Both the position numbers and the translations under genes were made by a program. Positions 9,187 to 15,691 of a DNA stretch of 15,691 nucleotides are shown one piece after another (the stretch's first letter is position 1; each line of letters opens with the position of its first letter). Source of the stretch: Euperipatoides rowelli (taxonomy: Eukaryota > Onychophora > Udeonychophora > Euonychophora > Peripatopsidae); assembly GCA_003024985.2 (NCBI GenBank), contig PXIH01S0021232.1. One strand, given 5' to 3'. The notes beneath the pieces were generated by a model. It ran no database searches. It had not been told where the DNA came from and saw only the letters and a program-made list of their open reading frames with translations.

Positions 9187-9378
9187 TTTTTTTTTCCTTT
9201 CTTAGTAGGCTAAATAAAACAGAGAATTTGTAACACAAAATGAAATCAAGCTAATTGCTTTTTTTTTTTTTCATTAGTAAGTAAAACGGGAGAATTTGTT
9301 AAGACGAAATAAAATCAAGCTAATTTTTTTTTTTTTGCCATAGTAAGTAAATCGGAGAATTTTCAAGATAAAATGACT
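9187..9378 (+). repeat. Three-copy tandem repeat, period 65-68 bp
   Basis: Three diverged units each consist of a T-run, (C)TTAGTAAG/ATAGTAAG, AAAACGGGAGAATTTGT, then AAATCAAGCTAA. The GAGAAT word falls at 9222, 9290 and 9355, giving spacings of 68 and 65. The third unit is truncated after AAAATGACTT. No coding sequence is evident. It may be a minisatellite or the internal repeat of a transposon, since a transposon end lies about 200 bp downstream. Confidence 0.75.
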
Positions 9379-9494
9379 TAACAGAATAAAATGAATCACT
9401 TTATATGATATTTAACATTTATTATACTTTTAATAAAGTAATATGTAACAAATAGATAAATATTTTTGCTGGAAATAAAAAATAATGAAAATTT

Positions 9495-9581
9495 CCCGCC
9501 ATGACTGAAAAACACGTCAGCCGACAAGTTGTCATATACTGCAATGACAGAAAAAGCGGTCATCCGAAAAGAAGGGGTTAA
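9495..9581 (-). mobile_element. piggyBac-like terminal fragment ending in GGGGTTAA
   Basis: Read on the minus strand the fragment opens TTAACCCCTTCTTTTCGGAT. A TTAA target followed by CCC-TTT is the form of piggyBac-type ends. Next to it are two related units starting ATGACTGAAAAACACGTCAG (9501) and ATGACAGAAAAAGCGGTCAT (9544), period 43. It is CpG-containing and G+C-rich compared with its surroundings. Its other end was not located. Confidence 0.4.
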
Positions 9582-9997
9582 AAAGCTTCGAGTACAAAGC
9601 ATGTGCCATACAAATTTGTTTATGAATAAAATAGTACAGAGCAAAATGGCACAAAATTCATATTTTGTAAATTACCATTATACACATTGATATATGCTAT
9701 AAGTTACAAGTTTATAATTTTTAAATAATTTTAAAAAATCAGTATGACACTATAGATATAGATTACAATTTCTGCTCTTAGCCAAAGTGGTGTATATTTA
9801 CTGCATGATACAATTTATACAAAATATTAGAATTTTAATTCATTGCTTTTTGAATCAGTATGTTCTCATATACCAATAATTTTATTTATTTATTTACATA
9901 GAAGTAGCAGTAGTAGAGAGAGTTATTTTCCACGATTTTTACATTGTCATATACCGTTGATTTGACATAGATTAGTAGTAATATGAATACTATCAGA

Positions 9998-10135
9998 ATT
10001 TGAATTTGTCCATATTTTGAATTTTCAAAATAATGTTAGCCTAATAATTCAGAATTTTAATTTGTCAATATTTTGTATTTTGGCCAGGATTTAAATTGTC
10101 AGGGTTTTGAAATGTCGGGCTTTTGAAGTAGACTT
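9998..10135 (+). repeat. Degenerate tandem repeat of about 17 bp
   Basis: Units of the form TTGTCANNNTTTTGAA recur, with TTGTC-like cores at 10006, 10062, about 10079 (TTGGCC), 10096 and 10112. The last three spacings are 17, 17 and 16. The last units (ATTGTCAGGGTTTTGAAATG and TGTCGGGCTTTTGAAG) are the clearest. It ends about 80 bp before the inverted-repeat element at 10215 and could be part of another degraded transposon. Confidence 0.5.
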
Positions 10136-10376
10136 AAAGCTACAGTAAATTATTGTTATTAAGTCAGGTAATATAGACTTATTTTTTTTAATGAAATCAT
10201 TCTTTATAAAGCTCAATTGAATCAGTTATTGTATGAAGGAAACAAGTCTAAATTTTTGCTTATCAAACTGACATATATGTTTTATAAATTTCAAGTCCAC
10301 TCATCAATGAGTCTATAAATTAAAGTTGTTAAGCCAAAAATGTTGATGTGATGTCACTTTAAAAATGCCGTTTATT

Positions 10377-10415
10377 GTATGAAGGTAACATGTCCAGGAC
10401 ATGTTTCCTTCATAC
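10377..10415. repeat. Internal inverted copy of the terminal motif
   Basis: Bases 10377-10395 pair with 10397-10415 at 18 of 19 positions across a single central A. The arms read GTATGAAGGTAACATGTCC and, reversed, GTATGAAGGAAACATGTCC. Both match the inner part of the terminal repeats of the surrounding element. This probably represents a subterminal binding-site pair, or the remnant of an end of a second nested copy. Confidence 0.75.
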
Positions 10416-10560
10416 ACTCAATTCTGGTGTTGTAGTTAACCATAAACAAAAAATGTTTTCAGAAATTTATGCACCCGTAAACATTTTAAAATTCTTGAAA
10501 AATAAAATATAAATATAATTAGTTATTTTCTTATGTATTATCATTAAGAAGATTATTAGG

Positions 10561-10979
10561 CATCATGACCACATCTACACACCCATGGAGTATGTTTCTA
10601 TAAAAATGCTTAAGAAAATGAACCCTCCTTTCGTAGTAAAGATAGTTAATACTGAAGATATATATGACTTTAAGTCATGGTGACATAAATACTTTAAAAA
10701 AAAAAAAAAAGAATTGAAAGAATATCACTACCAGGCAAAAAGACTTAGTGAGAGTTTTACTGTATCCGAATACAAACATTTAATTTACAAAAGACAAAGT
10801 GCAGTAGACATTCCAGAGAATACATTGATGGTTTTTGCACAAACAAATTTCATTTCTCAAAGAACACAGAAAATCCACCACAAGCAAATGAGCTGGCATA
10901 TAATGTGAAGATTCCCATTAAAAGTGCCAAACTGCATGATGTGGCAAAAATGATTAATTATATTCCTCTAAAACATTGA
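10561..10979 (+). pseudogene. Relic coding sequence of an uncharacterised transposon-associated protein
   Basis: Conceptual reading in frame 1 from 10561 gives a protein-like stretch (HHDHIYTPMEYVSIKMLKKM, then DIYDFKSW). It is interrupted by TGA at 10681-10683, where a second W codon is plausible (TGG to TGA), and continues as HKYFKKKKKELKEYHYQAKR and FTVSEYKHLIYKRQSAVDIP to about 10848. It then shifts to frame 3 and continues as FSKNTENPPQANELAYNVKI and KSAKLHDVAKMINYIPLKH to TGA at 10977-10979. So there is at least one nonsense change and one frameshift, plus a run of A at 10695-10709 that may have slipped. The DFKSWW-KYFKK block followed by a YKH/Y segment, and the final KL-D---MI-YIP block, recall a repeat-associated family of unknown function in invertebrate genomes. 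That is an impression from memory. It lies inside the inverted-repeat element and was probably its cargo. Confidence 0.55.
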
Positions 10980-11526
10980 ATTTTTCACACATTTTCAGTA
11001 ATGGCCCTCCACCAGCATTCAATATGACTGAATAATATGTATATAACATGTTTTGTATGTTTTATATTACCTAAGATTAAGAAATAAGCAATGTTATTTA
11101 ATTATTCTTTAATTTTTCTGCATGAAAAAAACGTTTAATTATATTTGTTTTATAAAGGAAACAAGTCCGCTAGACAAAATTGATAACAGCTAGTGACATT
11201 AATAAAAGTAAATTTCTCATTATACTAAACAACTCAGCTAAAGAGTTTAATTAAATCAGGATTGGTGTTTTGAAGTTACACAGTTTTTTTTCTCAGAATG
11301 GTCTTGTTTTCTTTATACAATAACTGATTCAATTTATATACAGTATTTTTATAATATATTATGAAATTGACAATGAAGAGAGAAGTGTAATAAGTAATAT
11401 TGCCTATAAATATAATTTTTATCCTTATATGGAGTTTAAAAACACTTAGATTGCAACTCTTTACTTAATCGCATCTCACAATGTTACCATTTAAATTACA
11501 AAAAAACAAAAAAACAATTATAATAA

Positions 11527-11550
11527 ATTGTCGCTACTAATAGCGACAAT
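11527..11550. repeat. Small perfect hairpin, 10-bp stem and 4-nt loop
   Basis: ATTGTCGCTA (11527-11536) is followed by loop CTAA and its exact complement TAGCGACAAT (11541-11550). The stem holds two CpG on each arm's core in an otherwise CpG-poor region. There is no T-run or other sign of a terminator, and no flanking RNA gene is recognisable. Confidence 0.6.
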
Positions 11551-14480
11551 GTAAGATTAAAATTTTAAAATGAGAGTTGGAGATCCATTCATAATCTATA
11601 TCTATGGTGACAGCAACTGCCTTTCCCATTCTCTATTGAAAGGATGTTTTTTAAAGACAAAACGAGGGCTACACATCAAAACTATAGGTCAATGTGAAGA
11701 GTTATTTTTTTTACCAATAGCAACAGCTACAGTATAGTTCATATACCTGTTGGGCTGAACTCGGTGAATATCAATTTACAATAGTGAGAATAAAAATCTG
11801 AGAACAGAAAAATGCTTATCAATTTATTTTAAAAAAATGTAATGAACATTTAAATTTTCCTTTGTTTTGCTTAAATAGTGAGAAATACAGTTTTCAATGA
11901 TGCATCTTAAGGGTTCATAGGGACATTTAAAAATTTGTATCACTGCAAGCTTTTATTTATATATATATATTTTTTTTTGGGGGGTGGGGGGAGGTGTGAT
12001 GGCTTATACATATACCAATATGTGGCTTGGTGATTAAATTTAGAACAAACAAGATTACACAGCAAAGAAACCTACCATTCTTGAGGTCAGCTTTGTATGA
12101 GAAAAAATTCTGATCCAATATTTTATTTGAAAATTCTAATTTTTTTGCATTTAGTTTTATTTGTTTAAAATCAAAACAAAAAAAAAAATGCAAAATTCTT
12201 GTAAATATTAAATATTTTCAGGGAAGACTCATTAAATTCCCTTTGTGTGATAGATCCCCTCCCCTCTCAATTTAATTAAATGTTTATTAAAGTCAGTTTC
12301 ACAAAATCATAGAAAACAATTAATACTTCTAGTTAGATAGGATCATAAGACAAGCTGAGATAACAGGTTTATTTATTATATCCATACCATTGTCATAGGC
12401 TTTCCCTCTTTGATGTAATATGTGAATGGTCTCAATGTATTGGGGAAAATGGATTATATTGATAATGGCTCTTCAGACAGTTTGTTAATATGATAAAACT
12501 TTGTGTGTTTATTGGGAGAGTTGAAACACTACACTAGGGCAGCAGTTTCTTGTTGCATTGCAACTCTAAATTTTTAACTTTGCTTAACAGCAAATTCGTA
12601 TTTTTGATATAAAATATCATAAACAGTATTTGTGTCTTTAAATGAAAACAAACAAATGGATTTAAAACTGACAATTTTTACAGTTTGCCAAGGAGAATTG
12701 GTTACATTTAGTAAAATTAAACTCCCCCTTTTTTTAAAATAATTTGTAAAAATCCTTGTTTCAATCTGTAATGGAATATAACTACAGTATTAGTCAGCCA
12801 AACAAAACTATTATTTTTTAAAGTAATAATACTTAAATAGATGTTTCAGAATGAATAATTTAAAACTTATTACAAATAGTTTTTAACTGATGTAAACTAA
12901 CAAATTATACAGTATGCTTAACCAGTAGCAATTAAAACGACCAAATGCATTTTATATTTTTCTAGATACTACCACTATTTATCATTGGCTATCAGCACCT
13001 GTGCACTTTAAAGGTCTTACAGTATATATTTTTTGTAGATATTTCATTAAATTTATCTTTATTTTATTTAAGGTTACAAAATATTTTTATTTATGAACTA
13101 CTTAATATGATTTAAGATGTGAAAATAAGCATCTAAATTATTAATGTGTATATTTTGTTTTCTTTGTTAATCTTATTGTGATCTCGATTATGTTCCTTTA
13201 TAACATAAATTGCTCATTTAGTTTATAGTTTATGCAACAGGAATTGAATATCATTGAAATAATTTTGAACTAATTTAAAAACAATATTGGAACAGTTTTT
13301 GGTAATATTCCTTCTATGGTAGTATTATTTTTTAAATATTTTCCAAGAAAGTAAATTTAAGAAAGGTACATTGAAATATAGTTTTTTTTTTTAATATACC
13401 ATACTGTAATTAGGTTAAAGTTTACTAAACTATTTAATAAAAAAAAAACATTTTGTTGGGCTATTAAAAAAAATTGAATTTGTTTAACAATTAAAATTTT
13501 TATGGCTGATTTTTTTTAATATCAGATAGAGCAACTTCCAGTAAATATTGAATTTGTGTATTTATTTTTCTCCATTTGTAATAATTTATTTTTATAGTGT
13601 AATAATAGTTGAATCATAACTTTAAAAAAAATTAAGCTTTCCATTAGATTACCTAGTAGCTTTTTTTTTTTTTTTAACAATTGCATATTGTAAATCAGCC
13701 TGCTCAAATTGTCCTAAATATAATTAACATTTTTTTTTAATCTTTCATTTGAAGAATATTTTAAAATGATTTCATCTTATGGAAAAAAAAAATTGAAGTA
13801 TTAAACCAAAGATTCATAAAATAGGTCGAAACAAGGCATTAAACTCTATACAGATAGTTTAATTTTGTTTTTGGGGGAGGATTCAGTCAGTTATTATTTT
13901 TTTATTATTATTTTTCAAATCAAATTGTTTATTTTTTTAAGTTTGCCACTGTTTAGGATTTTTACCCCCTCCACCTACAGTATCTGATAATCTTGGCAAT
14001 AATTTCCATTGTATGTTTCTTCTAGATCTCTATTCCATTATACTGACTCAAAAGTTAGAGTTTAAAAAAAAAGATCTTAGTTGATATCTTAAAAATTAAT
14101 AAAAATTTTTGTAAAAACATATGTCTTGGCCTTTATTTTTTATTTTATTGAACTTATTTTGTACAATACTATTCTGAAGATGGCAATTTTAAAGCTCGCT
14201 CATTCAAAATTAATAGGATTTCAATGTTTAACATTAGTACTTATTTTCAGCTAGTAAATGTAAAGTCAAAAATATATATAATGTATATACTACTCAAACT
14301 ACTGTAATATTTATTTTATATTATCGCCTTCGATGAAATAATTTTAGTATACTATAATCGATGAAATGCTTTTAATATACAGTACAATAGCTAGAGTTAT
14401 AGAAATAAAATTTATCAATAGGATTTGTGATCAAGATGACAAATTCAAAACAAAAAATTAAACTATAAAACATGTTTTAA
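11551..14480. other. Long AT-rich stretch without a supported gene
   Basis: Nothing in this stretch supports an exon or RNA gene. It contains an AT-dinucleotide/poly-T/poly-G tract at about 11958-11995, frequent T and A runs, and nine TACTGTA/TACAGTA words between 11728 and 14384. The open frames at 11957-12193 and 13522-13707 (minus) arise from homopolymers. A region near 12360-12560 is slightly less AT-rich but is closed in all frames by frequent stops. Confidence 0.55.
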
Positions 14481-14483
14481 TGG

Positions 14484-14709
14484 GAAGGTGTCTTGAGGGT
14501 TTTTTACTCGGTAGAATACCATCAAAGGGTGCCCCACCAAATAAGTGCACCAGTCCTATTTCTCGGCCAAATTTAGACAAAGTGTGCCGTCAACACATTT
14601 CAACTTTTTAATCACTCTGAAAGAAGTTCAAGATGTGCCTTGCAGCTGCATCCATAGTTTTTACCTCATCTAAGGTTCAAGAGTATTTCCATGTAACTGC
14701 CCCCCCCCC
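14484..14709. other. G+C-richer unidentified patch ending in a C10A12 tract
   Basis: Composition rises sharply here. The stretch includes GGTGCCCCACCAAATAAGTG, TCTCGGCCAAATTTAGAC and GTGCCGTCAACAC, ending in 10 C and 12 A (14700-14721). No frame is open for long. A related word, CAAATAAGTGTGCCA, recurs at about 14799-14813, so it may be a degraded dispersed repeat rather than an old exon. The family is not recognised. Confidence 0.35.
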
Positions 14710-14904
14710 AAAAAAAAAAAATTATATTGCCATTTTGGATTTTGATATACTATTACATTTTTGTGTTTATCTCATGTAGATAAATCTGAAGACACAGTCA
14801 AATAAGTGTGCCATCTGATACTTGTATGTTCCATACCAAAGTCAGTAGCTATAGGCTATCTAATAGTTTATAGTTTTGAATGACATACATTAATAAATTG
14901 AATA

Positions 14905-15290
14905 AAATATGCCTTCTATTTTTAATAGTTCCATTCAAACAGCATATTTTTTCATAAGTTTTAGCTTTCCTTACTCCCCCCCCCCCCTCTCCAAAGAAAA
15001 TTAATAGCTAATGCTATTATTTTTCTTTAGAGGTTGGTGATAATAAAGAAAGCTAACAAAACTGCTTGAAAAAAATCTTGTGTTTGAATGGTTTCTTAAC
15101 AGCAGGAGACATTTTTAAAGGATACTTTTTATTTTAAAGCCTGAACAAACTATGCATTATTTAAATATGTCTTCTACTTTTAATGAAAGTATTTAAACAA
15201 CATATTTCTTTCATGAATAAAGTTTTGTTAGCTTTCCTTATTCCTCCTTCCAAAAAAAAACACCCCAGTAATAGTCTATATGTAGGCTAT
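14905..15290 (+). repeat. Diverged tandem duplication, period about 258-267 bp
   Basis: Two copies share blocks in the same order: AAATATG-CTTCTA-TTTTAAT (14905 and 15163), AAACA-CATATTT (about 14938 and 15197), and AGCTTTCCTTA (14963 and 15230) followed by a C-rich or CTCC run. After these comes a TAATAG-CTAT block (about 15002 and 15269). In addition, GAAAGCTAACAAAACT at about 15047-15062 is the reverse complement of AGTTTTGTTAGCTTTC at about 15221-15236, so part of the unit is also inverted. A C12 run lies at 14976-14987. This looks like a composite of related repeats. Confidence 0.6.
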
Positions 15291-15347
15291 TCTTAAAAAA
15301 TATATTCGGTTTGAATGTTTCCATTACAATATATATTTTTTAAGAAA

Positions 15348-15365
15348 ACGTCATCAAAATGGCGG
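15348..15365 (+). promoter_or_regulatory. Possible regulatory cluster: ACGTCA followed by AAAATGGCGG
   Basis: ACGTCA (15348-15353) is a CRE-like half site. AAAATGGCGG (15356-15365) matches the consensus of YY1-type binding sites found at many animal transcription starts. The ATG there opens only two more codons (GCG GTG) before TAA. With no gene visible on either side, the match may be chance, but both motifs contain CpG in a CpG-poor window. Confidence 0.2.
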
Positions 15366-15573
15366 TGTAACTTGCTTTGTTGCATCCGATGCCTTTTTAT
15401 TATTATTTTGTAAATATTTTATCTTGTCTTTTTAATGTAAATTTATTATTTTTAAATTATGGTTTAAATATGTTATACGAATTCTGACATGTTTTCTAAA
15501 CGGCTTTGATTCTTTATTACTATTTGTAAAACCTGGGATATTTGGCGGTGGCTCGCAGATGGATTCGTAATTC

Positions 15574-15691
15574 TTAACCCTTTCCACTCCACCTCTGGTG
15601 ATACCCCGACATTTATAATTATGCAGTTGCGCTCCCAATACGGGAATACCCCGACATTATGCCTATCATTTTTGATATTCAATATTTTGTT
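15574..15691 (+). mobile_element. piggyBac-like left end, truncated by the window edge
   Basis: The element starts TTAACCCTTTCCACTCCACC: a TTAA target followed by CCCTTT, the usual form of piggyBac-type ends. It contains a direct repeat, ATACCCCGACATT, at 15601-15613 and 15646-15658 (period 45) and the block TGCGCTCCCAATACGGG between them. The G+C content is well above the surroundings. Minus-strand open frames across it (15432-15638 and 15473-15682) look like by-products of this composition. Its right end would lie beyond the window. Confidence 0.45.

Larger units (their letters stand above)
10215..11334. mobile_element. 1.1-kb DNA transposon-like element with 34-bp terminal inverted repeats
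   Basis: The left end (10215-10248) starts AATTGAATCAGTTATTGTAT. The reverse complement of the right end (11301-11334) has the same first 20 bases, and 31 of 34 positions agree overall. Shortened versions of the motif TGTATGAAGGAAACAAGTCC recur inside at 10377-10395 (direct), 10397-10415 (inverted) and 11151-11168 (as TATAAAGGAAACAAGTCC), a subterminal pattern typical of transposase binding sites. The outermost AATT could instead be a 4-bp target duplication, leaving 30-bp repeats starting GAATCAG. It encloses the relic gene at 10561-10979. The superfamily cannot be assigned from the ends alone. Confidence 0.7.

Noticed and set aside
13522-13707. Minus-strand frame with poly-lysine
   Set aside because: It is created by a long T run at about 13662-13675 and has no coding character.
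15432-15682. Two overlapping minus-strand frames at the right edge
   Set aside because: Both lie across the piggyBac-like end and its internal repeat, and neither resembles a transposase.

Overview
The window reads as AT-rich nuclear DNA (by eye about three quarters A+T) from an animal. The grounds are interrupted rather than dense coding, one well-formed intron-3'-splice-site/terminal-exon structure, and DNA-transposon remnants of the kinds that litter metazoan genomes (pogo/Tigger-like, hAT-like, piggyBac-like). The species cannot be fixed from the sequence. A single ambiguous base at 288 suggests a draft assembly. No bacterial-style operons, rRNA or tRNA genes, or CRISPR arrays were seen.

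Left part (1-2235): intron-like DNA leads to the best coding candidate in the window, a terminal exon at 1833-1970 (+) encoding 45 residues and a TAA, probably followed by 3' UTR. A weaker coding-like stretch lies on the minus strand at 403-590. A short, nearly perfect hairpin with a 21-bp stem sits at 855-903.

Middle-left (2236-5504) is a cluster of insertions. A 631-bp insert is bracketed by a perfect 19-bp direct repeat, the mark of retroposition. Next to it are a hAT-like non-autonomous element rich in GTAACT/AGTTAC words and ending in CACTG at 3332, then a second hAT-like terminus at 3384. A pogo/Tigger-like non-autonomous element with TA duplications (4978-5502) carries a large internal inverted repeat. 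From 5505 to 8859 there is long AT-rich DNA with no supported gene.

Right part (8860-15691) holds a hAT-like end, a three-copy tandem repeat of 65-68 bp, a piggyBac-like terminus and a degenerate 17-bp periodic repeat. It also holds an element of about 1.1 kb with 34-bp terminal inverted repeats (10215-11334), which encloses the broken coding sequence of an uncharacterised protein (10561-10979). Further on are a small hairpin, a long featureless stretch, a diverged tandem duplication around 14.9-15.3 kb, and a piggyBac-like left end running off the window at 15574.

The most unusual global signal is a strong excess of the 7-mer TACTGTA/TACAGTA: 30 copies counted by eye against roughly 4 expected from base composition. 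No intact novel multigene system is visible. The most promising undescribed items are the 1.1-kb inverted-repeat element with its relic gene, the 631-bp insert, and the unidentified terminal exon.
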